From the NCBI RefSeq assembly GCF_009830945.1, contig NZ_VWVV01000012.1, positions 119,820-183,819 of the forward strand: a DNA stretch of 64,000 nucleotides, read 5' to 3'. The translations under genes and the position numbers were made by a program. Under the pieces are notes generated by a model. That model worked only from the letters and a program-made list of their open reading frames with translations. It had not been told where the DNA came from and searched no databases. The first letter of the stretch is position 1, and every line of letters starts with the position of its first letter. The DNA is from Nocardiopsis sp. FR4. Lineage in GTDB: Bacteria > Actinomycetota > Actinomycetes > Streptosporangiales > Streptosporangiaceae. Shown here piece by piece: positions 1 to 8,610 of this stretch.

Positions 1-618
1 GTGACCACGCTGGTCTCCACCGGCACCCTCCCCGAGGGCGCCACCTGGGTGGAGACCGCACAGCTGCTCGGCCAGACCCCGATCGCACTGCTCATCACCG
101 TGCTCTTCGCGATGCTCGTGCTCAGCCAGGGCCGCTTCACCCGCCAGCGCGTCGAGGAGATCGTCGGCGGCGCGCTCGGCCCGGTCTGCGCCATCATCCT
201 CATCACCGGCGCGGGCGGCATGTTCGGCGGTGTGCTGCGCACCAGCGGTATCGGCACCGCGCTGGCCGACACCCTGGAGGCCACCGGTCTGCCCGTGATC
301 GTGGCCGCCTTCGTCATCGCCCTGGCGCTGCGCGTGGCCCAGGGCTCGGCGACCGTCGCCATCACCACGGCGGCCGGGCTCATCGCCCCGGCCGTGCAGT
401 CCGCCGACGGCCTGTCCACGATCGACCTGTCCCTGGTCGTCATCGCGATCGCCTCGGGCGCCACCGCGCTGTCGCACGTGAACGACTCCGGGTTCTGGCT
501 CGTCGGCCGCTTCCTGGGTATGGATGTCAAGACGACACTCAAGACCTGGACCGTCATGGAGACCCTGATCGGCTTCATCGGCTTCGGGCTCGCCTTCGGC
601 CTCAGCCTGGTGCTGTAG
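1..618 (+). CDS. gntP: GntP-family gluconate permease (3' part)
   Basis: This is the C-terminal 205 residues of a GntP-type gluconate:H+ symporter of the inner membrane; the 5' part lies outside the window. The frame is open from base 1. Family members are about 440-470 residues, so rather less than half is present. The segment is made of hydrophobic helices. It carries the family's late conserved region around residues 117-165, an Ala/Thr-rich helix followed by a stretch with S-H-V-N-D-S (about residues 158-163). The next genes are a GntR-type repressor (convergent) and gluconokinase, which supports gluconate as the substrate. A relative taking another sugar acid is possible. Confidence 0.85.
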   Translation: MTTLVSTGTLPEGATWVETAQLLGQTPIALLITVLFAMLVLSQGRFTRQRVEEIVGGALGPVCAIILITGAGGMFGGVLRTSGIGTALADTLEATGLPVIVAAFVIALALRVAQGSATVAITTAAGLIAPAVQSADGLSTIDLSLVVIAIASGATALSHVNDSGFWLVGRFLGMDVKTTLKTWTVMETLIGFIGFGLAFGLSLVL

Positions 619-652
619 GCCGCCGGGGGCGGGCGCGCGGCCGTCCGTCCCG

Positions 653-1372
653 TCAGGTCGCCGAGTGCACGCCGCTCGGTTCGTCCTCCAGGGCGACGGC
701 CACCTCGGTCACGATGGAGCGCATCGCGGCCTCGGCGACGTCGGGGAGGCCGTCCCGGATGGCCTGGGCCACGGTCTTGTGCAGCCGCAGCGCCTCCGGA
801 CGGGGGTTGCGCGGCATCAGGTGGTAGGAGGTGCGGCCGACCAGCACCTCCGACACCACCTGGGCCAGGCCGAGGAACATCTCGTTGCCGGACAGCTCCA
901 GGATGCGGCGGTGGAAGATGATGTCCAGTTCGAGGAAGGCCTCCAGGTCGCCCGCGCGGCCGGTACGGACCATCTGCTCGGCGACCATCACCAGCTGGGC
1001 GCGCTCCTCGGCGCCGCCCCGCTGCGCGGCCAGCGCGGCGGCGCCGGGTTCCAGCGCGGCGCGCAGCTCGTTGAGGGACCGCAGCTGCTCCATGCGCTGG
1101 GAGCCCGCCAGGCGCCAGCGGATCAGCTGGGGGTCGAAGACGCTCCAGTCCCGGCTCGGGCGCACCCGGATGCCGGTGCGGGGGCGGCTGACCACGAGCC
1201 GCATGGACTCCAGGACGCGAACGGCCTCCCGCGCGACGGTCCGGGACACGCCGAAGTCCCGCTCCAGCCCCTGGAGGGTGAAGGTGTGGCCGGTCGCGTA
1301 CTCGCCTGCGGCGATGGCGGGCCCGAGCACCGCCAGCACCCGGTTGTGCAGCGTGCGGTGGTCAGTGCCCAT
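653..1372 (-). CDS. GntR/FadR-family transcriptional regulator (probable gluconate repressor)
   Basis: This 239-residue DNA-binding regulator has an N-terminal winged helix (about residues 10-75, with FGVSRTVAREAVRVLESM as the recognition region). It is followed by an all-helical FCD ligand domain (about 90-225), the FadR-subfamily layout. FCD domains bind carboxylic acids through metal-coordinating Asp/His residues, and D149 and H153 in the stretch ending DIIFHRRI fit this. The gene is divergent from gntK and convergent with gntP, so it probably represses gluconate genes until gluconate or its phosphate is present. The effector is inferred from neighbours only. It starts with ATG. Confidence 0.85.
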   Translation of the reverse strand: MGTDHRTLHNRVLAVLGPAIAAGEYATGHTFTLQGLERDFGVSRTVAREAVRVLESMRLVVSRPRTGIRVRPSRDWSVFDPQLIRWRLAGSQRMEQLRSLNELRAALEPGAAALAAQRGGAEERAQLVMVAEQMVRTGRAGDLEAFLELDIIFHRRILELSGNEMFLGLAQVVSEVLVGRTSYHLMPRNPRPEALRLHKTVAQAIRDGLPDVAEAAMRSIVTEVAVALEDEPSGVHSAT

Positions 1373-1423
1373 CGTTCTCCTCGCGCTCCGGGGCCGTCGG
1401 CCGCATCCGGCCGGGGTCAGGCT

Positions 1424-1475
1424 GAAGCCTAGTCGGATTGATTGATATCACTATTGGTGGTGACGCTTGCGGTCG
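1424..1475. promoter_or_regulatory. AT-rich operator/promoter region between gntR-type gene and gntK
   Basis: The 131-bp divergent gap contains a markedly AT-richer block around 1434-1465 with an 8-bp palindrome TGATATCA at 1443-1450 inside GATTGATTGATATCACTATT. A FadR-type repressor encoded alongside would be expected to bind here. The site is inferred from composition and position. Confidence 0.35.
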
Positions 1476-1503
1476 CGCAGGGGCACCACGACACGGAGAA
1501 ACC

Positions 1504-2034
1504 ATGCACTTTGTCTTCATGGGCGTCTCGGGCAGTGGCAAGACCACCGTCGCCGAGGGCGTGGCCACACGGCTGGGCCTTCCCTTCGCCGAGGCGGACG
1601 AGTTCCACCCGGGCGCCAACATCGACAAGATGGCCGCGGGCATCCCGCTGACCGACCAGGACCGCTGGCCGTGGCTGCGCGAGCTGGCCGCGTGGATCGC
1701 CGAGCACGAGGCCCGGGGGGAGTCCACGGCCATGGCGTGCTCGGCCCTGCGGCGCGAGTACCGCGACGTCCTGCGCGAGGCCGCGCCCGGGGTGTACTTC
1801 CTGCACATGCACGGCAGCCCCGAGGTGATCTGGGAGCGGCTGGAGGCCCGACAGGACCACTTCATGCCGCCCGCGCTGCTGCGGTCCCAGTTCGAGACCC
1901 TGGAGCGGCTGGCGCCGGACGAGCCGGGCCGGGAGTTCGACATCCGCCAGGACGTCGACACGCTCCTGCGCCAGGCCGGGGGGTACGCGGGCGAACTGCT
2001 GCGCCAGGCCAGGGAGCCGGTCGCCGGAGAGTGA
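1504..2034 (+). CDS. gntK: Gluconokinase
   Basis: This cytoplasmic enzyme phosphorylates D-gluconate to 6-phosphogluconate with ATP, feeding the pentose phosphate pathway. The protein has 176 residues, the usual length for GntK-type gluconokinases. The Walker A motif GVSGSGKTT is at residues 7-15, followed by the family's FAEADEFHP substrate-side motif and a later C-S-A-L-R-R-E-Y-R segment. The ATG at 1504 is chosen because the P-loop must begin within about ten residues of the N-terminus. The frame is open further upstream without a plausible ribosome site. It is divergent from the GntR-type gene. Confidence 0.93.
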   Translation: MHFVFMGVSGSGKTTVAEGVATRLGLPFAEADEFHPGANIDKMAAGIPLTDQDRWPWLRELAAWIAEHEARGESTAMACSALRREYRDVLREAAPGVYFLHMHGSPEVIWERLEARQDHFMPPALLRSQFETLERLAPDEPGREFDIRQDVDTLLRQAGGYAGELLRQAREPVAGE

Positions 2035-2112
2035 GCGGCGGGACGGGACACGCCGACGCGCGAAGCCGTGCCGGTGTTGCGCGGGAACGGTCGGCACGCA
2101 ACCCTGTTCGGC

Positions 2113-2694
2113 ATGCAAGATCCCGTTTCGCCCCCCATTTCCCCCGCCACCCGGGCCCTGACCTCAGCCCGTAACGCCGCCGCGCCCGCGGCCTCCCGGC
2201 TCCTGGCCTCGGCCCGCGGCGCCGCGCCCGTCGCCTCCCGGGCGCTCACGTCGGCCCGGAGCGCCGCGACCGGCCTCCTCGCGGCGCGCCATCCCGGTGT
2301 GCGCCCGCCGACGGACGTGCGGCAGACCTGCGTCCTGATGTTCGCCGCGGCCCCGGCCCTCGGCCTGCTCGCCTACGTCGCCTGGGAGCGCGCGGCCTCC
2401 GGCCTGCCCGAGAGCTACGCCCTGGACCTGCGCGCCCTGGCGGCCTGGGCGGTCGCGACAGGGGTGGTCCTGGCCGCCCTGGCGGTCCCCGTGCGCCGCG
2501 GCGGCCGGGTCCCGTGGCGCGCCGCCCGGTGCGGGGCGCTGGTCGCCATGGGCGTGGCGCTGATCGCGCTGCACCAGGCCGCGAGGCTGGCGGACACGCG
2601 GCTGGTGCTCGCCGGCTTCCTCGTCGCGGTCGTCGCGATCGCGGTCAACATCGCCCTGTGGAGTACCCGGCTCCGCCGCTGGTGCGCTCCCTGA
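2113..2694 (+). CDS. Small membrane protein of unknown function
   Basis: I do not recognise this family. The 193-residue product begins with an Ala/Ser/Arg-rich, loosely repetitive stretch (about residues 12-60, variants of A-L-T-S-A-R and A-A-x-V-A-S-R). It is followed by about four hydrophobic segments of the kind that span a membrane. An alternative GTG start at 2068 adds 15 residues. Neither start has a strong ribosome site, and the ATG at 2113 is marginally preferred. The gene follows gntK by 78 bp on the same strand and may be cotranscribed. There is no catalytic motif. Confidence 0.55.
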   Translation: MQDPVSPPISPATRALTSARNAAAPAASRLLASARGAAPVASRALTSARSAATGLLAARHPGVRPPTDVRQTCVLMFAAAPALGLLAYVAWERAASGLPESYALDLRALAAWAVATGVVLAALAVPVRRGGRVPWRAARCGALVAMGVALIALHQAARLADTRLVLAGFLVAVVAIAVNIALWSTRLRRWCAP

Positions 2695-2762
2695 CCCCGG
2701 CCGGGGTGACGGAGCCGAACGCGCGGGCGGGAGCGGTGCCGGGCGCGCCGCTCCCGCCCCTC

Positions 2763-3170
2763 CTACTCCTCGTCGTCCTCACCGTCGGCGATGGCGTGCA
2801 GCCTCGCCAGGTGGTCGCTGTCGTCCTCGCCGTGGCGGTCGAGGTAGAGCTCGCGCGCCTCGTCGGCGATGTCGGCCGACTCGTCCTCGAACCCGTAGTC
2901 GGCCAGGTCGTCCAGCAGGTCCAGCCCCCGGTGCAGGGCGTCCCCGTCGTCGGGCTCCCGGCCGGACTCCTGCGGGCTGTGCTCGGTGACCAGGGCCAGG
3001 AGGGCGGTGCGCGCCTGGTCCACCGCGCTCTCGTCCCCGGCCGCGGCGGTCAGCCGGATCCGGGTGATGGGGTCCTCGTCGGCGACGAGCATGAGCTGCT
3101 CGGCCAGCCAGGCGGCCTCCTGGCCTTCGAGGAACGCGGTCAGCGCCGCGTCGTCAAGGGGTGTGGTCAT
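2763..3170 (-). CDS. Hypothetical acidic protein
   Basis: This 135-residue soluble protein is strongly acidic, with a Glu/Asp-rich C-terminus. It is predicted to be mostly helical. No catalytic or binding motif is recognised. The ATG at 3170 is taken because the sequence upstream of it, although open, reads as low-quality coding. The ribosome site is weak. It is convergent with the membrane-protein gene before it and divergent from the ABC-transporter operon after it, so it stands alone. Confidence 0.6.
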   Translation of the reverse strand: MTTPLDDAALTAFLEGQEAAWLAEQLMLVADEDPITRIRLTAAAGDESAVDQARTALLALVTEHSPQESGREPDDGDALHRGLDLLDDLADYGFEDESADIADEARELYLDRHGEDDSDHLARLHAIADGEDDEE

Positions 3171-3528
3171 TCGCTGATCATAGGTCCGCCGGAGCCCCGC
3201 GCCGACCCCCCCGGACGGTCCCGGAACACGCCCGGAAACCGTTCTTCCGCCGCGCGATTCGTATCGTCCCATGATCGGATAAAGAGCACTGATGGTGTTT
3301 CGGCCCCTACGCATAAAGTTACGGGGGTGTTGCTGAAGTGGTGTCCGTGATAGGGGCGCCCGGTTCGACACGGTGTATGCGAAAAAGCGGCTATGGATCG
3401 CGGCACAGATATGAAACGGTTGTATTAACACCCAGCCGTCTACCTTCACAGTTCATCTCACGGGGGTCTAGGGTCCACTCAATCCTTCCCGGGACGGCCT
3501 ACCCCCGGCCCCCACATTGAGGTGGACC
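3171..3528. promoter_or_regulatory. Intergenic region upstream of the peptide ABC operon
   Basis: This 358-bp gap is notably less GC-rich than its surroundings from about 3240 to 3470 and must hold the promoter of the binding-protein gene. I cannot single out one -10/-35 pair. The ribosome site GAGGTGG at 3519-3525 precedes the ATG at 3529 and decides that start over the in-frame TTG at 3517. Confidence 0.5.
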
Positions 3529-5196
3529 ATGCTCACGAAGTCTTCCCGAAAACCGCTGGCCCTCCTGGCCTCGGCCGCGGCGCTCACCATGGTGGCCACG
3601 GCGTGCGCCGAGAGCACCCGCGAGGACGGCGGAACCGACGAGTCCGAGCCGTTCGTCTTCGCCGCCGCGGGCGACATCAAGACCCTCGACCCCTTCCTCA
3701 CCAGCGACGGTGAGACCTTCCGCTACAGCCGCCAGGTCTTCGAGACCCTCCTCGAACACGAGTCCGGGGGCACCGAGATCACCGGCGGGCTCGCCGAGGA
3801 GTGGGAGCAGTCCGAGGACGGCACCGAATGGACCTTCCACCTCCGCGACGGCGTCGTCTTCCACGACGGCGACGAACTCGACGCCGCGGCGGTGTGCGCC
3901 AACTTCGACCGCTGGTACAACCTCAGCGGCGGTTACCAGAGCTCGAACAACTCCTATTACTGGCAGTCGATCTTCGGCGGTTTCGCGGAGAACGAGAGCG
4001 AGGACATTCCGGAGCCCCGTTTCGTCTCCTGTGAGGCCCGGGACGACCTGACCGCGGTCATCACGATCGACGAGTACTCCTCGATCTTCCCCGGCGGTTT
4101 CAGCCTCGCCGCCTTCGGCATCATGAGCCCCAGCACGCTGGAGGCCATCGCCGACCAGGAGATCACCGGCGAGGAGGGCAACTACACCCTCCCCGAGTAC
4201 AGCCAGACGGCCGGGACGGTCGCGGGCACCGGGCCCTTCACCGTCCAGGAGTGGGACCACGACCAGGCCGAGGTGACCCTCAAGCGCTTCGACGACTACT
4301 GGGGCGACCCCGCGGGCTTCGAGACGATGATCCTGCGGGCCATCCCGGACGAGACCGCCCGCCGCCAGGCGCTGGAGGCCGGGGACATCCACGGCTACGA
4401 CCTGGTCGCGCCCGCCGACGTGGACCCGCTGCTCGAAGCCGGGTTCCAGGTCCCCACCCGCGACGTGTTCAACATCCTCTACATGGCCTACCAGCAGGAG
4501 GCCCACGAGGCCCTCGCCGACGTCCAGGTGCGCGAGGCCCTCGCGCACGCCGTGGACCGCCAGCGCATCGTCGACACGATCCTGCCCGAGGGCGGGGAGG
4601 TCGCCACCCAGTTCCACCCCGACACCCTCGACGGCTGGTCCCCGGACGTGCGCACCTTCGAGTACGACCCCGGGCTGGCCGAGGAGATGCTCGCCGAGGC
4701 GGGGCAGGAGGACCTCACCCTGGAGTTCTGCTACCCGACCGACGTCACCCGCCCCTACATGCCCGCGCCGCGCGACATCTTCGACGTCATCGCCGCGGAC
4801 CTGGAGGCGGTCGGCGTCACCGTGGAGCCGGTCACCTACGAGTGGACCGAGTACATCCCGAGGACCAACTCCGGCGAGTGCCCGCTGTACCTGCTCGGCT
4901 GGACCGGTGACTACAACGACGCCTACAACTTCATCGGCACCTGGTTCTCCGGCTACAACAGCGAGTTCGGCTTCCGCGACGAGGACCTGTTCGAGGCGAT
5001 GGAGGAGGCTAGCACCAACCCCGACCAGGAGGAGCGCGTCGCGGCCTACGAGCGGCTCAACGAGCAGATCATGGAGATCCTCCCCGGCCTGCCCATCTCC
5101 AGCTCCCCGCCCTCCATCGCCTTCGCCGCCAACGTCAACCCGCCCAACGTCAGCCCGCTGACGCAGGAGCAGTTCGCCGAGGCCTCCTGGAAGTAG
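3529..5196 (+). CDS. ABC transporter substrate-binding lipoprotein, family 5 (peptide/nickel type)
   Basis: This extracytoplasmic solute-binding protein captures oligopeptides, or possibly another family-5 substrate such as nickel chelates, and hands them to the permeases encoded next. It has 555 residues, typical for SBP_bac_5. An N-terminal signal sequence ends in A-T-A-C, so the Cys near residue 26 is probably lipidated. The mature domain contains the conserved G-x-G-P-F strand and D-x-x-x-R-Q-A-x-E region of the family. It is the first gene of a five-gene importer. A 212-bp spacer with two strong hairpins separates it from the permeases, which would favour excess binding protein. Confidence 0.92.
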   Translation: MLTKSSRKPLALLASAAALTMVATACAESTREDGGTDESEPFVFAAAGDIKTLDPFLTSDGETFRYSRQVFETLLEHESGGTEITGGLAEEWEQSEDGTEWTFHLRDGVVFHDGDELDAAAVCANFDRWYNLSGGYQSSNNSYYWQSIFGGFAENESEDIPEPRFVSCEARDDLTAVITIDEYSSIFPGGFSLAAFGIMSPSTLEAIADQEITGEEGNYTLPEYSQTAGTVAGTGPFTVQEWDHDQAEVTLKRFDDYWGDPAGFETMILRAIPDETARRQALEAGDIHGYDLVAPADVDPLLEAGFQVPTRDVFNILYMAYQQEAHEALADVQVREALAHAVDRQRIVDTILPEGGEVATQFHPDTLDGWSPDVRTFEYDPGLAEEMLAEAGQEDLTLEFCYPTDVTRPYMPAPRDIFDVIAADLEAVGVTVEPVTYEWTEYIPRTNSGECPLYLLGWTGDYNDAYNFIGTWFSGYNSEFGFRDEDLFEAMEEASTNPDQEERVAAYERLNEQIMEILPGLPISSSPPSIAFAANVNPPNVSPLTQEQFAEASWK

Positions 5197-5230
5197 GGGC
5201 CCGGCACCCTCCCCGCACCCGGGGAGGGGA

Positions 5231-5290
5231 GGGTCCGGCCGCTCGGCGGCCGGACCCGCGCACCGGCCCGGCGCCCCGGGCCGGTGCGCG
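5231..5290 (+). terminator. Tandem hairpins after the binding-protein gene (attenuator)
   Basis: There are two adjacent perfect stems. The first is 5231-5241 with 5247-5257 (11 bp, 5-nt loop). The second is 5257-5271 with 5276-5290 (15 bp, 4-nt loop). No U-tract follows. The position between SBP and permease genes suggests partial termination or 3'-end protection of the SBP message. Confidence 0.6.
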
Positions 5291-5408
5291 GGCCGCGGCA
5301 CGGCGGCCCGCGGGGAGTGCACGGCACCACCCGCTCCCGTTCCCCGCTCCACCCCCGCGGGGGCGCTTCGCGTCCATCGTTCCCCACCACTGGCGAAAGG
5401 CGGCGAAG

Positions 5409-6413
5409 GTGCTGCGATTCCTCGTCAGGCGTCTCCTCCAGCTGATCCCGACCCTGGGCGGTCTGTCGATCCTGCTGTTCGTCTGGCTGCAACGGCTGCC
5501 CGGCGGGCCGGAGTACGCCCTGCTGCCCGACGACGCGACCGCCGAACAGCGGGCGCAGCTGCGGAGGTCCCTGGGCCTGGACCAACCGATCACGGTCCAG
5601 TACCTCGCCTTCCTGCGCCGCATCCTCCAGGGCGACCTCGGCACCTCGCTCAACACCGGACGGCCGGTCACCGAGGAGTTCTTCACCCGCTTCCCGGCCA
5701 CCTTCGAGCTGGCCGTCACCGCGATGCTGATCGCGGTCACCGTGGGCGTCCCCCTCGGCTACCTCGCCGCGCGCAAACGCGGCTCGGTGCTGGACTTCGC
5801 CGCCGTCGGCGGCTCCCTGCTCGGCATCTGCACGCCGGTGTTCTTCCTCGCCTTCCTCCTCAAGGTGGTCTTCGCCGAACGCCTCGGCCTGTTCCCCTCG
5901 GCCTTCCGGCTCTCACCCGGCATGAGCCGCACCGACCTCAGCGGCTTCGTCGTCCTGGACGGTCTGCGGACCGGGGAGTTCGACGTGGTCCGGGACGCCC
6001 TGCTCCACCTGGCGCTGCCCGGGCTCGCCCTGGCCTCGATCCCGCTCGCCGTGATCGTGCGCATGACCCGCGCCAGCGTCCTGGAGGTGGTCGGCGAGGA
6101 CTACGTGCGCACCGCCAACGCCAAGGGGCTGCACCCCGGCACGGTGCGCACCCGCCACGTGATGCGCAACGCCATGCTCCCCGTGGTGACCGCGATCGGC
6201 CTGCTCACCGGAAGCCTCTTCGCCGGGGCGGTGCTCACCGAGAGCGTCTTCGCCTTCCCCGGCGTCGGCTCGTTCGTCTACGCGGCCACGCAGGGGCGCG
6301 ACTACCCGGTCCTCACCGGGTTCATCCTGCTCATCGCCACCATGTACGTGCTGATCAACCTGCTGGTGGACATCTCCTACAGCCTCCTCGACCCGAGAGT
6401 GCGGGCCCAGTGA
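5409..6413 (+). CDS. ABC transporter permease (DppB/OppB type)
   Basis: This integral membrane subunit of the peptide-type importer has 334 residues and about six transmembrane helices. It carries the DppB-type N-terminus (L-R-F-L-V-R-R-L) and the cytoplasmic EAA loop near residues 230-260 (A-N-A-K-G-L ... M-R-N-A-M-L-P) that docks the ATPases. It has a GTG start. The stop codon overlaps the start of the next permease gene (6410-6413), so the two are translationally coupled. Substrate specificity cannot be read from this subunit. Confidence 0.92.
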   Translation: MLRFLVRRLLQLIPTLGGLSILLFVWLQRLPGGPEYALLPDDATAEQRAQLRRSLGLDQPITVQYLAFLRRILQGDLGTSLNTGRPVTEEFFTRFPATFELAVTAMLIAVTVGVPLGYLAARKRGSVLDFAAVGGSLLGICTPVFFLAFLLKVVFAERLGLFPSAFRLSPGMSRTDLSGFVVLDGLRTGEFDVVRDALLHLALPGLALASIPLAVIVRMTRASVLEVVGEDYVRTANAKGLHPGTVRTRHVMRNAMLPVVTAIGLLTGSLFAGAVLTESVFAFPGVGSFVYAATQGRDYPVLTGFILLIATMYVLINLLVDISYSLLDPRVRAQ

Positions 6414-7477
6414 TGCCAACGACACCGAGCTCCGCGGACCGGCCCGGGGCCGCCCGGGAGGGCACGGACGCCCCGGGCGCCCCCGAGACCCCAGGGGCCC
6501 CGGACCGGAACACACCCCTCCTCGGCCGCCGGGCGGCCAGGATCGACCGGCTGGCCGAACTCATGGGCGAGCGCGAACAGGGCGGGCACGGCGCCGGGAT
6601 CTGGCGCACCGCCCTGGCGCGCCTGCGCCGCAGCCCCATGGCCATCACCGGGGCCGCCATCGTGGCGGTCTTCCTGGTCGTGGCGCTGTTCTCCCCGCTC
6701 CTGGCCCCCTACAGCCCCACGGCCCAGACCTGGGGCGCGGAGGTCTTCCCCAACCGCAACGTGTTCGTCGGCCCGCGCGCCGAGAACTGGCTGGGCCTGG
6801 ACAACCTCGGCCGCGACCAGTTCTCCCGCATGGTGATCGGCGCCCGGCAGACCCTCCTGGTCGGCGTGGTCGCCACCCTGGTCGGCTTCGGCCTGGGCGC
6901 GGTCCTGGGCGGCGCCGCCGGGGCCGCCGCGGTCCTGGGCGGGCGCTGGGGGCGCCAGGTCGACAACGCCGTCATGCGCGTCATCGACATGATGCTGGCC
7001 CTGCCCACCCTGCTACTGGCGGTCACCATCGCCGCCCTCATCGGTCCCAGCCTGACCACGGTCATGATCGCGGTCGGCGTCGCGCAGATCCCGATCTTCG
7101 CCCGCCTGCTGCGCGGCGCGATGCTCTCCCAGGGCGGCCGCGACTACGTGCTGGCCGCCCGCGCGCTGGGGGTGCGCCGGCACCGGATCGCGCTGACGCA
7201 CATCCTGCCGAACTCACTGGGCCCGGTGATCGTGCAGTCCACCCTGACCCTGGCCACCGCCATCATCGACGCGGCGGCCCTGTCCTACCTGGGCCTGGGC
7301 AACCCGGACCCGGCCTTCCCCGAGTGGGGGACCATGCTCGCCGACGCCCAGCGGTTCCTGTCCAGCGCACCGCAGCTGGCCGTGTACCCGGCGCTGGCCA
7401 TCATCGTCACCGCCCTGGGCTTCACCCTGCTGGGCGAGGCCATGCGGGAGGCCCTCGACCCCAAGCTGAGGAGGTGA
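6410..7477 (+). CDS. ABC transporter permease (DppC/OppC type)
   Basis: This is the second membrane subunit of the importer, with 355 residues. An unusually long, charged cytoplasmic N-terminus of about 70 residues (Pro/Ala-rich, then R-A-A-R-I-D-R-L-A-E-L-M) precedes the DppC N-domain and about six helices. The EAA loop near residues 240-272 reads A-A-R-A-L-G-V ... I-L-P-N-S. Translation can start at GTG 6410 or ATG 6413, both overlapping the upstream stop. The downstream ATPase begins 2 bp after its stop. Confidence 0.92.
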   Translation: MMPTTPSSADRPGAAREGTDAPGAPETPGAPDRNTPLLGRRAARIDRLAELMGEREQGGHGAGIWRTALARLRRSPMAITGAAIVAVFLVVALFSPLLAPYSPTAQTWGAEVFPNRNVFVGPRAENWLGLDNLGRDQFSRMVIGARQTLLVGVVATLVGFGLGAVLGGAAGAAAVLGGRWGRQVDNAVMRVIDMMLALPTLLLAVTIAALIGPSLTTVMIAVGVAQIPIFARLLRGAMLSQGGRDYVLAARALGVRRHRIALTHILPNSLGPVIVQSTLTLATAIIDAAALSYLGLGNPDPAFPEWGTMLADAQRFLSSAPQLAVYPALAIIVTALGFTLLGEAMREALDPKLRR

Positions 7478-7479
7478 CC

Positions 7480-8610
7480 ATGGGTTCCGACGCGCCGCTG
7501 CTGACGGTGGAGGAGCTGTCCGTGGTGTTCCACGGGCGCGGCTCCGACGAGGTGCGGGCCGTGGACGGGGTGTCCTTCACCCTGGAGGAGGGACGGGTGA
7601 CCGGCCTGGTCGGCGAGTCCGGCTGCGGCAAGAGCGTCACCTCGCTCGCCCTCATGGGCCTGCTCCCGGACCGGGGGGTGCGGGTCGGCGGCAGCGCCGT
7701 CATGCGCCTGCCCGAGGGGCCGGTGAACCTGCTGGGGCTGTCCGCCAGGAGGATGCGCGACCTGCGCGGCTCGCGGTTGGCGATGATCTTCCAGGACCCG
7801 CTCAGCTCCCTCAACCCCGTCGTGCCGATCGGCCGCCAGGTCACCGAGATCCTGCGGCGCCACCGGGGCATGCGCGGCTCGGCCGCCGAACGCGAGGCCG
7901 CCGACCTGCTGTACCGGGTGGGCATCCCCGACCCGCGGCGGCGCCTGCGCGAGTACCCGCACCAGCTCTCGGGAGGGATGCGCCAGCGCGCGCTCATCGC
8001 CATGGCGGTGGCCTGCCGTCCCCGGGTGATGATCGCCGACGAGCCCACCACCGCCCTCGACGTCACCATCCAGGCGCAGATCCTGGAGCTGCTCAAGGAC
8101 CTGGTCACCGAGGAGGGCACCGCCCTGCTGATGATCACCCACGACCTGGGCGTGGTCGCCGGGCTGTGCGACGACATCAACGTCCTGTACGCGGGCCGCG
8201 CCGTGGAGCGGGCGCCCCGCGCCCCGCTGTTCGCCGAGCCCACCCACCCCTACACGGTCGGACTGCTGGGCTCCATCCCCCGGCTGGACGCCCCGCGCGG
8301 GGAGCCGCTCACCCCCATCCGGGGATCGGTCAACGACAACATCGCCTGGTCGCAGGGGTGTGCGTTCGCGCCCCGCTGCGACCACTACACCCTGGAGTGC
8401 CTCCAGGGGCCGCCCGTGCTGGCCCCGGTCGGCGCCGCCGCCGGGGTGGAGGGCGCCGCCGCGCGCACCGCGGCGACGGGGAGGGCGGCCGCCGCGGACG
8501 GCGGGCACGTGCACCGGTGCGTGAACCCCCTCCGGGCCGGGGGCGCGTCGGACCGGACCGCGCCGGAGGGCCCGGCCGCGGTCGGCGAGGACGAGGAGGA
8601 GCGGGGATGA
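7480..8610 (+). CDS. ABC transporter ATP-binding protein (DppD/OppD type)
   Basis: This is the first of the two ATPases powering the peptide importer, with 376 residues. Walker A GESGCGKS is at 45-52, the Q-loop lies in MIFQDPLSS, the signature LSGGMRQR is at 163-170, Walker B VMIADEPT at 183-190, and the H-loop in THDLG. The C-terminal oligopeptide-transporter domain holds Cys residues at G-C-A-F-A-P-R-C and C-L-Q-G-P. The usual final Cys is displaced by an Ala-rich insert before H-R-C-V-N-P. The ATG at 7480 sits behind GAGGAGG. It overlaps the next gene by 4 bp (ATGA). Confidence 0.94.
   Translation: MGSDAPLLTVEELSVVFHGRGSDEVRAVDGVSFTLEEGRVTGLVGESGCGKSVTSLALMGLLPDRGVRVGGSAVMRLPEGPVNLLGLSARRMRDLRGSRLAMIFQDPLSSLNPVVPIGRQVTEILRRHRGMRGSAAEREAADLLYRVGIPDPRRRLREYPHQLSGGMRQRALIAMAVACRPRVMIADEPTTALDVTIQAQILELLKDLVTEEGTALLMITHDLGVVAGLCDDINVLYAGRAVERAPRAPLFAEPTHPYTVGLLGSIPRLDAPRGEPLTPIRGSVNDNIAWSQGCAFAPRCDHYTLECLQGPPVLAPVGAAAGVEGAAARTAATGRAAAADGGHVHRCVNPLRAGGASDRTAPEGPAAVGEDEEERG

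Noticed and set aside
3499..5352. 617-codon minus-strand frame across the binding-protein gene
   Set aside because: Gly/Val/Glu-rich shadow without any domain. The plus strand encodes a complete SBP with signal peptide and ribosome site.
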